A DNA stretch of 64,000 nt, taken from NCBI GenBank assembly GCA_963829955.1, contig CAWHKS010000004.1, forward strand, positions 1 through 64,000, given 5' to 3'. This document shows, one piece after another, positions 25,442-34,282 of the stretch (within the stretch, counting starts at the first letter, position 1; the number at the start of each line of letters is the position of its first letter). The notes under the pieces are model-generated. The model was not told the DNA's origin, searched no databases, and saw nothing but the letters and a program-made list of their open reading frames with translations. The stretch comes from DASTFY01 sp963829955. Its GTDB lineage: Bacteria; Actinomycetota; Acidimicrobiia; Acidimicrobiales; Ilumatobacteraceae. The translations under genes were made by a program, and so were the position numbers.

Positions 25442-26721
25442 ATGACCCGGCTCGTCCGCGCCGCCTCAGCGGCCGCCTTGCTGGTCTCGATCCTGCTCGT
25501 CCCGGCGGCCGCCGGCGCCCAGAGTGTGGACGCTGCCGCGGCCGACCTGCAGGACAACGACGTCACCTTCGAGGACGGCGCCCTCACGGACGACGATCTC
25601 GAGGATCTCGACCGCGTCGTCGCTCAGCTCCAGTCGGACGGCGGGTACTTCAAGGTGCTCGTGCTGGCGTCGCCGACCGACGAGTTCTCCAGCACCCGCG
25701 CCTACGCCGAGGAGGTCCGCGACGCGCTCGGCGGCACGGGTCGGGTCATGGTCTTCGATCCTCAGGACGTGGGCATCGCCACGAACGTCGGCGGCGAATC
25801 GGCGAGCGTCAACGACGCCGAGGTGGCCGCGATCGAGGCCGCGAACCGCTCGAACTCCTTCGCCACCGGGGTGCTGGCGGCGGCCGACGAGCTCGGGGTG
25901 GACGGGTCCGGCGGCTCCGGTGGCAACGGCGCCGACAGCAGCGGCGGAGACGACGGGCCGACCGGTGCCCCCGGCAGCTCGAGCAGAAGCATCCTGCCCC
26001 TCATCCTGCTGTTGGCCTTCGTCGGCCTAGTCGGGTTCGGCTTCTACATCTGGTGGTCCTCCCGCAAGAAGAAGGCGTCCCAGCCGCTGTCCGCGGTGTC
26101 ACAGGCCGAGGGTGAGCAGAAGGTGCGGACTGAGGTCGAGCTGGCGTCGAACCTGGTGCTCGACTTGGCCGACAAGGTCGAGATGCCGGACGCGCCGAAG
26201 GAAGGCGTCGCTGCGTTCCACGAGGGGGCCACAGGCTTCGCCGAGCTCCAGGACGATCTGGAGGAGGCGGACACCCGCGAAGAGCTCGAGGCGGTCTACC
26301 CCCGGCTGGTGCGGGCCCGCTGGAAGTTGCAGTGCTCGGCCGCGCTGCTCGACGGGCAGCCGGCGCCGCCGGAGCCGGCGCCGGGACCGCTCTTCCCCTT
26401 CCTCCACCCCCGCCGCCCGGGGCCGCCGTTCCCGCGCCGCTGCCGGAGCCCCACTACCAGCAGCACCGTGAGAAGAGCCCGTGGCTCACCAACGCCGCCA
26501 TCGCGGCCATCACGGTGCTCGCCTCCCGCGGGCTCGGCAGCGCCATGGGCCGCGGCAACCGGCGTCAACCGAGCGACGACGACTGGTTCCGTGACAACTA
26601 CGGCGGTGGAGGCGGCGGCTTCGGTGGCAGCAGCCGAGGAAGGAGCGTAGGGCGCACCGGCGGCTCGCGTCCCCGCATCAGCATGGGCTCCCGCAGAGGT
26701 CGGGGCATGGGAAGCCGGTAG
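25442..26721 (+). CDS. TPM-domain membrane protein (frameshifted near 26400)
   Basis: A signal peptide (AAALLVSILLVPAAAGAQS) precedes a TPM_phosphatase/YgcG-like exterior domain (about residues 40-155, with GRVMVFDPQDVGIATN). After a Gly/Ser linker there is one membrane helix (ILPLILLLAFVGLVGFGFYI) and then a cytoplasmic coiled region (EEADTREELEAVYPRLVRAR). Past a Pro-rich stretch, a shift near 26400 moves the frame; the end reads NAAIAAITVLASRGLGSAMG and finishes with a Gly/Ser/Arg-rich tail. About 426 residues in total. A TATGCT box at 25403-25408 and an AAGGGAG site precede the ATG. It is followed directly by pspA, a pairing seen in actinobacteria, and probably serves membrane maintenance. 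Confidence 0.8.
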
Positions 26722-26777
26722 CGGCGGCACGATCGCTCCCACGACGAGACGACGGCTACAGAGAAAGGACAACCAAC

Positions 26778-27554
26778 GTGTTCAAGAAGTGGTGGAACTA
26801 CATCAAGGCCTGGTTCACCAAGAAGAGCAACGAGGTCATGGACCCCGAGATCGAGATCGAGCAGGCGATCCAGGACGCCCAGAAGAAGGACCAGCAGCTG
26901 CGCAACCAGGCCGCCCAGGTCATCGCCCACCGAACCCAGGTGGCCGGTGACCTGGAGGACGCCGCCGGCGACGTGGCTGAGGCCAAGGAACTGGCCAAGC
27001 AGGCCCTGCTGAAGGCGGACGCCGCGAGCAAGGCCGGCAACGCGGCCGACGCGCAGAAGTGGAACGCTGCGGCCAGCACGGTGGCCATGAGGTTGCAAGC
27101 GGCACAGAACACCGAGGAGATGTTGCGCAAGCAACTGACGCTGGCCGACGAGCAGTCCAAGAAGGCGAAGGAAGCCGTGCAGGCCAACGCGGCCGGCGTG
27201 CAGCAACTGGCGGCCAAGCGCATGGAGCTCCTGGGCCAGCTCGAGGCGGCCAAGATGCAGGAGAAGGTCAACGACGCCATGTCCTCGATGACGGCCACGG
27301 TCGGCCAGGACAGCCCCAGCCTCGAGGAGGTGGAGAACAAGATCCAGGCCCGGATGGCCCAGGCCAGTGCCAAGGCCGAGCTGGACGCTTCGACCGGCGA
27401 AGGCGCGCTGGCCGAGCTCAGGAAGTCGACGATGGAGCTCGAGGCGTCGGCCACGCTGGACTCGCTGCGGGCCGAGCTGGGCCTCGGCGCCCCGGCCGAG
27501 CTCCCAGCATCTGCGCCGGCGCCCAGCCCGGAGCAGGCCCCGCCGAGCGCCTGA
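26778..27554 (+). CDS. pspA: PspA/IM30 family membrane-maintenance protein
   Basis: A 258-residue protein, almost entirely alpha-helical coiled coil, as expected for ESCRT-III-like PspA/IM30 proteins that bind and repair stressed membranes. The N-terminal amphipathic helix is FKKWWNYIKAWFTKKSNEV, followed by EIEIEQAIQDAQKKDQQLRN and long Ala/Glu/Lys heptads. It ends with an Ala/Pro-rich tail. It starts with GTG at 26778 behind an AAAGGA site. It sits between the TPM protein gene and cobU, whose GTG starts two bases after its stop. Together with the PspC genes at 14-17 kb it gives the strain a phage-shock-type envelope response, though unlinked. Confidence 0.88.
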   Translation: MFKKWWNYIKAWFTKKSNEVMDPEIEIEQAIQDAQKKDQQLRNQAAQVIAHRTQVAGDLEDAAGDVAEAKELAKQALLKADAASKAGNAADAQKWNAAASTVAMRLQAAQNTEEMLRKQLTLADEQSKKAKEAVQANAAGVQQLAAKRMELLGQLEAAKMQEKVNDAMSSMTATVGQDSPSLEEVENKIQARMAQASAKAELDASTGEGALAELRKSTMELEASATLDSLRAELGLGAPAELPASAPAPSPEQAPPSA

Positions 27555-27556
27555 CG

Positions 27557-28063
27557 GTGCTCGTCCTCGTCCTGGGTGGCACGCGCAGCGGCAAGTCCGC
27601 GGTTGCCGAGGCGCTGGCCACCCGGCTCGGCCCGCCCGTGACCTACGTGGCCACGGCGTGGGCCGATCCGGACGACGAGAACATGGCGGCGCGCATCGCG
27701 GCCCACCAGGCCCGGCGACCGGCCGACTGGGTCACCGTGGAGGCGGGCGGCGACCTCGTCGGGACGCTGCACAGCTACCCCGACGGCACCCTGCTGGTGG
27801 ACGCCCTCGGCCCGTGGGTCGCCGCGCATCCGGACCTCGCCGTCGACGTGGCTTCCCTGGTGATCGCGCTCCAGGGCCGCACGGGGCCGACGGTGGTGGT
27901 GTCCGAGGAGGTGGGTCTGTCGGTGCACGCGCCGACGGAGCTCGGGCGGCGCTTCGCCGACGTCATGGGCACCCTGAACCAGGCCGTCGCCGCGGTGGCC
28001 ACCGACGTGCAACTGGTGGTGGCCGGACGGGTGCTGCCATTGCCGCCGCCCGAACCGTCATGA
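27557..28063 (+). CDS. cobU: CobU-like adenosylcobinamide kinase/guanylyltransferase
   Basis: A 168-residue protein with the CobU P-loop LGGTRSGKSAVAEALATRL at the N-terminus, the PPVTYVATAWADPDDENMAA segment with the expected Asp-rich turn, the HQARRPADWVTVEAG motif including the guanylylated-His region, and VVVSEEVGLSVHAPTELGRR. It phosphorylates adenosylcobinamide and adds GMP during late cobalamin assembly. It starts with GTG two bases after pspA, so it is co-transcribed and possibly coupled. cobS follows after 10 bases. Confidence 0.9.
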   Translation: MLVLVLGGTRSGKSAVAEALATRLGPPVTYVATAWADPDDENMAARIAAHQARRPADWVTVEAGGDLVGTLHSYPDGTLLVDALGPWVAAHPDLAVDVASLVIALQGRTGPTVVVSEEVGLSVHAPTELGRRFADVMGTLNQAVAAVATDVQLVVAGRVLPLPPPEPS

Positions 28064-28073
28064 GCGCGACGAC

Positions 28074-28796
28074 GTGACGGCGTTCCTCTCCGCTGTCGAC
28101 TTCCTGACCATCGCCGGTCGCGGCCGGGTCCCGGACCGGCGCAGCCTGGCATGGTTCGGCGCGGTCGGGCTGTTGATCGGCGGGGCCTGCGGCCTCGTCC
28201 GCTGGGGGACCGGCGGTTGGTGGGCGCCCGTGCTGGCCGCCGCGCTGACGGTGGCGATCGACCTCGTGCTCACCGGAGCACTGCACCTCGACGGCCTGGC
28301 CGACACCGCCGACGGGCTCCTCCCCCATCTGGACCGATCACGCCGCCTCGCCGTGATGGCCGCGCCGGACGTGGGCGCGTTCGCGGCGGCCGCGGTGGTC
28401 GTGACGCTGCTCCTGCGCACGGCCGCGCTGGCCACCGCAGACGTCGACGGCTGGCGCTGGGTCGTGCTGCTGGCCGGCGTCTGGTGCCTGGCCCGGGCGG
28501 GGATGGCGGCGACGGTCACGACCGTGCCCTACGCCCGCGAAGAGGGAGGGCTGGCCACCGCCTTCGCCGGCGGGTCGCCACTCGTGGCGGTGCCGTCGGC
28601 GCTGATCGGAGTGGTCGCCGTGGTCATCGGTGGGGGATGGGGGGGCCTGGCGGGCACGGGCGCTGGAGTCGCCGCCGGCGCCGCCGTGGTCGGTCTGGCC
28701 TGGCGGCGCCTGGGTGGCTTCACCGGCGATGTGGTCGGGGCGGCCGGCATGGTCCTGGAAACCGTGGCCCTGGTCGTGGTGGCGGCCCGCTGGTGA
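28074..28796 (+). CDS. cobS: Adenosylcobinamide-GDP ribazoletransferase (cobalamin synthase)
   Basis: A 240-residue membrane enzyme that joins adenosylcobinamide-GDP and alpha-ribazole. The signature GALHLDGLADTADGLLPHLD with its Asp cluster is intact, and FTGDVVGAAGMVLETVALVV at the C-terminus is the second conserved block. Six or seven hydrophobic segments lie between. It starts with GTG at 28074. Its stop overlaps the GTG of cbiB (GTGA). Confidence 0.92.
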   Translation: MTAFLSAVDFLTIAGRGRVPDRRSLAWFGAVGLLIGGACGLVRWGTGGWWAPVLAAALTVAIDLVLTGALHLDGLADTADGLLPHLDRSRRLAVMAAPDVGAFAAAAVVVTLLLRTAALATADVDGWRWVVLLAGVWCLARAGMAATVTTVPYAREEGGLATAFAGGSPLVAVPSALIGVVAVVIGGGWGGLAGTGAGVAAGAAVVGLAWRRLGGFTGDVVGAAGMVLETVALVVVAARW

Positions 28797-29748
28797 GGCG
28801 CGTCCGCAGGCTCTCGCCTGCCGCCCGGTGGGGATCGACCGCGGCCGGGCTGACCCTGGCGCAGGTACTGCCCGAGCCGCCCGATCGCTACCACCCGGTG
28901 GCCTGGTTCGGACGGGCCATGAACCGCGCCGAGGCCCGCCGCTACGGCGACGATCGCCGCCGCGGCGTCGAGCACGTCGCGCTGGGTGCGGGGCTGGCGG
29001 CGATCGCGGGGATGGTGCTGCGCCGCGCCGCCGGGCCGGCAGCGGCCGGGGTGGCGGCGACCGCGCTCACGGTCGGGGGCCGGATGCTGACCGACGAGGC
29101 CCTCGCCATCGAGGGCCACCTCGAGGGCGGCGACCTGGACGGGGCCCGGTCGGCACTGCCAGCGCTCGTCGGCCGCGACCCCTCTGAACTGGGAGAGGAC
29201 GAGATCGCCAGGGCCGTCGTCGAGTCCGTGGCCGAGAACACGGTCGATGCCGTGGTGGCGCCCATCCTGTGGGCCGCGGTGGGCGGCGGCGTCGGCGCGC
29301 TGGTCTACCGGGCCGTCAACACCATGGACTCCATGGTCGGACACCACGACGAGCGGTTCGAGCGGTTCGGCTGGGCCGCGGCGCGCCTCGACGACGTCGC
29401 CAACTGGGTCCCGGCCCGGCTGGCGGCTGCCGCCGTCGCCGTGCTGCGACCGGCCCGTGCCCGTGAGATCTGGCGGGCGGTGCGCGAGGACGCCCCCGGG
29501 CACCCGTCCCCGAACGCTGGCGTGATCGAAGCTGCCTTCGCGGCGGCGCTCGGGGTCCGTCTCGGCGGGACCAACCGCTACGGCCAGCGGGTCGAGCAGC
29601 GGGCCACGCTGGGACGGGACGCGCGACCACCCCGGCGGACATCGGAGCGGCCGTGAAGTTGTCGCGTCAGCTCAACGGGATGCTCATCGCGGCCTTGGCG
29701 GCAGCCGCTGCCGCGCCGACCGCGGGGCGCCTGGTCAGGGGGCGCTGA
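28793..29748 (+). CDS. cbiB: Adenosylcobinamide-phosphate synthase (frameshift near 3' end)
   Basis: Membrane enzyme that attaches the aminopropanol arm to adenosylcobyric acid. Family blocks are LPEPPDRYHPVAWFGRAMNR, IARAVVESVAENTVDAVVAP, YRAVNTMDSMVGHHDERFER and SPNAGVIEAAFAAALGVRLG. The open frame ends at 29656 with a non-family tail. A shift near 29615-29625 instead gives TTPADIGAAVKLSRQLNGML and the usual hydrophobic end, stopping at TGA 29746-29748. GTG start at 28793 overlaps the cobS stop. Together with cobU, cobS and the CobC-like gene it covers the nucleotide-loop assembly branch. Confidence 0.9.
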
Positions 29749-29759
29749 GGGTCCAGGGA

Positions 29760-29765
29760 TAGCCT
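29760..29765 (+). promoter_or_regulatory. -10 box (TAGCCT) of a leaderless promoter
   Basis: TAGCCT is followed by 6 bases and the GTG at 29772 of the MgtE-N protein gene, 11 bases after the restored cbiB stop. This marks the start of a new transcript. Confidence 0.45.
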
Positions 29766-29771
29766 CGAACC

Positions 29772-30992
29772 GTGGCCGGCGACCTCGTCTACGCGTTCAG
29801 GGTGATGCGCCTGTCACTTCTCGCGCCCGACGGCGTGGCGATCGGGAAGATCGACGACGTGGTGCTCCTCCCCACCCGGGGCCGGGAGGCACCCGAGGTC
29901 ATCGGGTTCGTGGCCACCGTCCAGCGGCGACGGCTGTTCGTCAACATCAACCGCGTGGCCGACCTGGACAGCGACGGCGTCCGTCTGCGGTCGTGGGACC
30001 TCGACGTCAACCCGTTCAAGCCGAAGTCGGGCGAGATCCTGGTCGGCCGCCACCTGATCGACCGGAAGATCGGCGACGAGACCGTCAGCGACGTGGCCCT
30101 TCGCCCGGCCGAGGGGCGGACCACCAAGTGGACGGTGGAAAAGGTGCGCTTGGCCCGCCGCCGGCCGCTGGTGCGCCGTGCCTCCTATCGCATCGTCGAC
30201 TGGGACGAGGTGCCCGCTCTGTTCATGGGTGACGAGCTGGCGGCCGAGGCCGCCCGCCTGCGAGATCTCCACCCGAGCGATGTCGCCGCCGCCGTTCGCG
30301 CCCTGCCGCTGGCCCAGCGCCGGCAGCTGGCCGAGTCGATGGAGGACGACCGCCTCGCCGACCTGCTCGAGGAGCTGCCCGAGTCCGAGCAGCTCGGCAT
30401 GATCGAGGGCCTCGACCTCGAGCGCCTGCTGTCCGTGCTGGAGGAGATGGAGGTCGACGACCTGGCCGACCTGCTGGCCGAGATGCCCGGAGAGCAGCGC
30501 ACCCAGCTCCTGTCGGCCATGGACGTCGAGGACGCGGATGTGCTCCGCCGCCTGCTCTCCTACGCGGAGGGCACGGCCGGCTCGCTGATGACGCCCGACA
30601 TCATCATCTTCGGCCCCCACGCCACAGTGGCGTCGGCGCTGGCCGAGGTGCGGGATCCCGACTGGCTGGTCTCGATCGCCGCGCAGGTCTTCGTGACCAA
30701 CGCCCCGTTCGTCGCCCCGACCGGCAGCTACCTCGGTGTCGTCCACTTCCAGCGGCTGCTCCGGGAACCACCGTCGATGACGCTCGGCCGCTGCGTGGAG
30801 GAGGAGCCGACCGTCCCGCCCGACATGCCCGAGCGGGAGGTGGCCGAGCGCCTGGCCTCTTACAACCTCCTGGCCATCGCCGTGTGCGACGAGCAGCGGC
30901 GTCTGCTCGGGGCCATCACCGTGGACGACGTGCTCGACCGCACCCTGCCCGCCGACTGGCGGCAGCGGCCCCGTACCGGAGCGCCGACATGA
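29772..30992 (+). CDS. PRC-barrel / MgtE-N / CBS domain protein
   Basis: A 406-residue soluble protein. Residues 1-100 resemble a PRC-barrel pair (LLAPDGVAIGKIDDVVLLPT and NPFKPKSGEILVGRHLIDRK). Residues 150-270 are an MgtE N-terminal superhelix (LHPSDVAAAVRALPLAQRRQ, DLLEELPESEQLGMIEGLDL, DDLADLLAEMPGEQRTQLLS). Residues 270-395 hold a CBS pair (GTAGSLMTPDIIIFGPHATV and LGAITVDDVLDRTLP). The MgtE transport domain is absent, so this is a magnesium-sensing or regulatory relative, a common actinobacterial layout. Its stop overlaps the start of the DUF1003 gene (ATGA). Confidence 0.88.
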   Translation: MAGDLVYAFRVMRLSLLAPDGVAIGKIDDVVLLPTRGREAPEVIGFVATVQRRRLFVNINRVADLDSDGVRLRSWDLDVNPFKPKSGEILVGRHLIDRKIGDETVSDVALRPAEGRTTKWTVEKVRLARRRPLVRRASYRIVDWDEVPALFMGDELAAEAARLRDLHPSDVAAAVRALPLAQRRQLAESMEDDRLADLLEELPESEQLGMIEGLDLERLLSVLEEMEVDDLADLLAEMPGEQRTQLLSAMDVEDADVLRRLLSYAEGTAGSLMTPDIIIFGPHATVASALAEVRDPDWLVSIAAQVFVTNAPFVAPTGSYLGVVHFQRLLREPPSMTLGRCVEEEPTVPPDMPEREVAERLASYNLLAIAVCDEQRRLLGAITVDDVLDRTLPADWRQRPRTGAPT

Positions 30993-31531
30993 GGGGCCGG
31001 GGCGAGGACCTGACCCGTCCCCGCAAGGAACGACGCGGCCTTGGCATCCACTACGACACCGACGCCTTCGGCCAGTTCAGCGAGGCCATCGCCCGGTTCC
31101 TCGGCACGGCCCGCTACCTGGTGTTCCAGACCGTCCTCATCGCGGTGTGGATCATCTTCAACACGATCGTGCCGGAGTCCTGGCGCTTCGACCCCTATGG
31201 CCGTGGCCTCGTGCTGCTCACCCTGCTGCTCTCGTTGCAGGCGTCGTACGCCGCGCCGCTCATCCTGCTGGCGCAGAACCGTCAGGAACGGCGGGACCGC
31301 GCGCAGTCGTCCACCGACCGTCGAGTCGCCGAGCGCACACAGTCCGACACCGAGTTCCTCGCCCGCGAGCTGGCCAGCGTGCGCCTCGCCCTGGGCGACA
31401 TGGTGACGACCGAGGACCTGGACGACCGGCTGGAGAAGCTGACGGAAGCGGTCGAGACGCTCAGCCGGCAGCTCGAGTCGGGGAGCTCGACACGGCCCGC
31501 CGAGCCACGGAGTCGACGAGCTGCCGGGTGA
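30989..31531 (+). CDS. DUF1003 membrane protein
   Basis: A 180-residue protein with two membrane helices: TARYLVFQTVLIAVWIIFNT and LVLLTLLLSLQASYAAPLIL. The DUF1003 signature (LILLAQNRQERRDRAQSSTD) follows them. The C-terminal half is a charged coiled coil (TEDLDDRLEKLTEAVETLSR). The ATG overlaps the stop of the MgtE-N gene, and this pair is often conserved together in actinobacteria, which suggests joint function at the membrane, possibly in Mg2+ handling. Its last 71 bases overlap the 3' end of the convergent hydrolase gene; both ORFs look real. Confidence 0.88.
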   Translation: MRGRGEDLTRPRKERRGLGIHYDTDAFGQFSEAIARFLGTARYLVFQTVLIAVWIIFNTIVPESWRFDPYGRGLVLLTLLLSLQASYAAPLILLAQNRQERRDRAQSSTDRRVAERTQSDTEFLARELASVRLALGDMVTTEDLDDRLEKLTEAVETLSRQLESGSSTRPAEPRSRRAAG

Positions 31532-32357
31532 CTCGGGCGAAGTCCTCGGGGTGCGTCCACGGCGCGAGGTGATCACCGGCCACCTCGCCGATCTCGGCCC
31601 GGATCACCTTGGCCAGCGCGTGCTGCTTGACCGGCTTGACCAGCCGGTCCGCGGTCGTGAGCAGCAGGCCGGTGGGCACGTCGATCGACGAGGCGAAGGC
31701 GCGGGCGTCGTAGGTGGCCAGCGCCTGGCCGGCCTGCACCACGGCCCGCACCTCGTTGCGGTGGATCTCGCCCTGGAGCCACGGGATCCACGGCTCCAGT
31801 GAGGGCTGGCCGCGGGACAGGCGGCGCAACCCCGACCGCACCGAGCGGGGGTACCACCAGGCTCGGAGCATCACGCCCATGAACCCGAGCGTGCGCCACA
31901 TGAACCGTTCCCGTCGGGAGTCCCGCCACTCGAGCGCTGTCGCCTCCAGCACCAACCCGGCCACCAGATGGGGATGGCGGTGCCAGAGGTGCAGCGAGAT
32001 CGGACCGCCCATCGAATAGCCAACGAGGATCACCGGCCCCAGCCCGAGCTGCTCGACCAGGGCGGCCGCGTCGTCGGCGGCGTCCTCGAGCCGGAAGGGT
32101 TCCAGAACGTTGCGGATGCCACGACCGTGACCGCGATGGTCAACGGCGACGAACGAGTACGACTGCGCCAGCGTCTCGTAGGCGGTGAAGAACTGCAGGT
32201 CGGCGGACGCCGTCCAGCCGTGGAGGAGCAGGAGCGTCGGCGCCGACCGATCCGAATGGCGGTGGTACCGGTAGAAGATCTCGCCCCGCTGCGGGAGGTG
32301 CGTGACGTACCCGGGCGGGACGTGGGGCGGGAGCGTCGGATCGATCTCGATGGGCAC
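31461..32357 (-). CDS. Alpha/beta-hydrolase family protein
   Basis: A 298-residue alpha/beta hydrolase. The oxyanion-hole region is LLLLHGWTASADLQFFTAYE, the strand after it SFVAVDHRGHGRG, the nucleophile elbow VILVGYSMGGPISLHLWHRH (GYSMG with catalytic Ser), and the C-terminal His lies in EVAGDHLAPWTHPEDFAR. Asp is probably in LLTTADRLVKP. The substrate is unknown. A TAGGCT box directly abuts the GTG at 32357, which is too close for a leaderless start there, so the real start could be slightly different. Converges on the DUF1003 gene with a 71-base overlap. Confidence 0.88.
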   Translation of the reverse strand: MPIEIDPTLPPHVPPGYVTHLPQRGEIFYRYHRHSDRSAPTLLLLHGWTASADLQFFTAYETLAQSYSFVAVDHRGHGRGIRNVLEPFRLEDAADDAAALVEQLGLGPVILVGYSMGGPISLHLWHRHPHLVAGLVLEATALEWRDSRRERFMWRTLGFMGVMLRAWWYPRSVRSGLRRLSRGQPSLEPWIPWLQGEIHRNEVRAVVQAGQALATYDARAFASSIDVPTGLLLTTADRLVKPVKQHALAKVIRAEIGEVAGDHLAPWTHPEDFARVTRQLVDSVARRAVSSSPTRAAG

Positions 32358-32390
32358 AGCCTAGGAGCGATGACCTGGGCCGGGAACGGA

Positions 32391-32906
32391 TCAGTCGGCG
32401 GTCGGACCCTCGGCCCGGACCTTGGCCACCTCGGCCATGGCCTCCCGCAACTGGTTGATCCACGCCTCCTCGTTCCGCCCGACCAGCCGGACGCACCAGG
32501 CGAGCGCCTCGGATCGGCTGCGGGCGATGCCGGCGTCGATGAGCGTGTCGAGCACCTCCCGCTCGGCCATCCGCAACCGGGTCATCACCGGGACGCTGGC
32601 GGTGGTGAAGCACGTCTCGACATCGCCGCAACGGGCCGCCCACGACACCTTGCGACCGAAGCGGTGCTCGGCTTCGCGGGCGATGGCGATGCGCTGCTCC
32701 CGGGTGTCCTCCCGATAGGCGCCGATCCGGCTGGCCAGGGCGACGCGCCGGCCGTCAGGCCCCAGGTCATCACCCAGGTCGGGCGTGGGCAGCACCCCGG
32801 TCACGACCACCTCGTCCCGATCGGCCGCCACCGTCACCGGCTCGGCGAACCAACCGTCGGGGATACGGCCCCGGAACCAGGCGGTGAGCGTCTCGGTCGT
32901 CGACAT
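32391..32906 (-). CDS. Conserved-looking protein with a possible ribbon-helix-helix C-terminus, unknown function
   Basis: A 171-residue protein without a family that I can name. The N-terminal half alternates strands and charged turns (AEPVTVAADRDEVVVTGVLP). The C-terminal part (SVPVMTRLRMAEREVLDTLI, then DAGIARSRSEALAWCVRLVG and REAMAEVAKVRAE) is like the helical segment of ribbon-helix-helix proteins and their dimer tails. A DNA-binding or regulatory role is a guess. The start at 32906 is supported by TAATCT 7 bases upstream. The preceding gene on this strand ends 39 bases before it. Confidence 0.6.
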   Translation of the reverse strand: MSTTETLTAWFRGRIPDGWFAEPVTVAADRDEVVVTGVLPTPDLGDDLGPDGRRVALASRIGAYREDTREQRIAIAREAEHRFGRKVSWAARCGDVETCFTTASVPVMTRLRMAEREVLDTLIDAGIARSRSEALAWCVRLVGRNEEAWINQLREAMAEVAKVRAEGPTAD

Positions 32907-32913
32907 ACGAGTG

Positions 32914-32919
32914 AGATTA
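32914..32919 (-). promoter_or_regulatory. -10 box (TAATCT) of a leaderless promoter
   Basis: On the minus strand TAATCT is followed by 7 bases and the ATG at 32906. The surrounding bases are AT-rich compared with the neighbourhood. Confidence 0.45.
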
Positions 32920-32945
32920 CATGATTACCGACTTACTGACCAGGG

Positions 32946-33920
32946 TCACCACGAGGTCTGGCTGGCCGTGCCCGTGAAGCGGTGGATGGCCACCCCCGCG
33001 CCGGCCACCTGCCGGGCCAGGTCACGGGTGGGCAACGCCTCGTCGCCCAGCACGACCAGGCCGGTGGGGAACCGCCCGCCACCCGCCGCCGCGGCAGCGA
33101 CGCTGGCCATCGCAGCGGCCACCGCGCCCAGCGGGCAGGCCACGCCCAGCACCACCGCGTCCCGGCTGACGCCCGCGTGCCCCCGGACCTCGACCCGCAA
33201 CCCGCCCTCGCGCGCCTCCGGGTGCGGCCGGCGCAGCATGGGCAGGCGGGCGGTCAGCCGGTCACGCCGAGTCGCCGTGAGGCGGGCGGTGATGCGGGAG
33301 GCGGACGGGAAGGACCGGTGCAGAAGTACCGGATCCGGGAGCGCGGCGCGGTAGCAATCGTGGGCGCCGATGGGATCGGGGAACCAGCACAGCTCCCGGC
33401 CGGTGCCGCCCGGCCGTTCCTGCCAGGCCCCGTCGTACCAGTTACGGCTCGTCGAGCCGAGGGCCTCGTGGTGCTGGCGGGCACAGGCAGGCCCGCCCGT
33501 ACCGTGGATGGTCACGTGGAGCTCGTCGACGGAGTCGAGATCGCTGGCGGCGAGGCGGCCCAGCAGCCCCGTCATGCCGGGGGACGCGGCGGCGCCGACC
33601 ACGAGGCATCGCTCGGCCTGCTGAGCGGCGCGCTCCATGGCGATGAGCGCATCGACGTCGGCGCAGTCGTCGCTGGTCGTCACCACGTGGCAACCGGCGT
33701 CGAGCAACACCGCGGCCGGCGACTGCTGCGGTGAGGGCGTGGTGAGCACGACGACGGCGGCCTGGGCCCGGAGCTCCCGCTCGTCGACACGACGGACCTT
33801 CTTGCTGGTGGCCGGGTGCGCGGGGCTGAGGACGAGGACCTCGTCGACGTCGGCCCGCTCCACCAGGTGCGCCACCGTCCGCCGGCCGACGACGCCGTAC
33901 CCGGCGACGCCGACGCGCAT
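32946..33920 (-). CDS. NAD(P)-binding Rossmann-fold protein (saccharopine-dehydrogenase-like)
   Basis: A 324-residue protein. The N-terminus VGVAGYGVVGRRTVAHLVER is a classical GxGxxG dinucleotide fold. It is followed by VVVLTTPSPQQSPAAVLLDA and TSDDCADVDALIAMERAAQQ, as in the saccharopine-dehydrogenase-like group, and by VVGAAASPGMTGLLGRLAAS. The rest is not assignable. Oxidoreductase substrate unknown. The ATG at 33920 overlaps by one base the stop of the small gene upstream, so the two are probably co-translated. Confidence 0.78.
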   Translation of the reverse strand: MRVGVAGYGVVGRRTVAHLVERADVDEVLVLSPAHPATSKKVRRVDERELRAQAAVVVLTTPSPQQSPAAVLLDAGCHVVTTSDDCADVDALIAMERAAQQAERCLVVGAAASPGMTGLLGRLAASDLDSVDELHVTIHGTGGPACARQHHEALGSTSRNWYDGAWQERPGGTGRELCWFPDPIGAHDCYRAALPDPVLLHRSFPSASRITARLTATRRDRLTARLPMLRRPHPEAREGGLRVEVRGHAGVSRDAVVLGVACPLGAVAAAMASVAAAAAGGGRFPTGLVVLGDEALPTRDLARQVAGAGVAIHRFTGTASQTSW

Positions 33921-34057
33921 CAGGGGCGCTCGGTGAAGGGGACCTCGTGCCAGCCGCCGCGCTGGGGCGGTACCCCTCCACGGCCCCGCAGGCGGAGCAC
34001 CGAGGCGATGAGCCCGGCCACCCCCACGGCCAGCAGGGCCCGACTGATGACCTTCAT
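33920..34057 (-). CDS. 45-residue membrane-anchored small protein
   Basis: A short ORF with ATG at 34057: one hydrophobic N-terminal helix (ISRALLAVGVAGLIASVLRL), then a basic and Gly/Trp-containing tail (RGRGGVPPQRGGWHEVPFTE). Its TGA overlaps the ATG of the Rossmann-fold gene, and the topology is typical of single-pass small proteins. It is too short for family recognition. Confidence 0.55.
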   Translation of the reverse strand: MKVISRALLAVGVAGLIASVLRLRGRGGVPPQRGGWHEVPFTERP

Positions 34058-34282
34058 GAGCGCGCGGCCCGGCGTTGGCGCGTGGGGCCAGAACGGGCGC
34101 TCGGCATCGCCGCAGACTACTGCCCGGCTTTGGTCGGGCCGGGCGGCCGGCCCTCGACGGTTCGCGCCGGCGACGAGACCAGGTACGGCCACTGGATCCC
34201 GCGAGAACCTCGTGCGCGACGGGCGATGAGTTTGGGGCGGTCGGCCCGTCGGTACTGAGTTGCCGGATCGAAAGGAACCAAC

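Noticed and set aside
31461..31531. Convergent overlap of DUF1003 and hydrolase genes as an error in one of them
   Set aside because: Both C-termini look plausible (coiled coil in one, charged tail in the other) and both frames are open, so I kept both.
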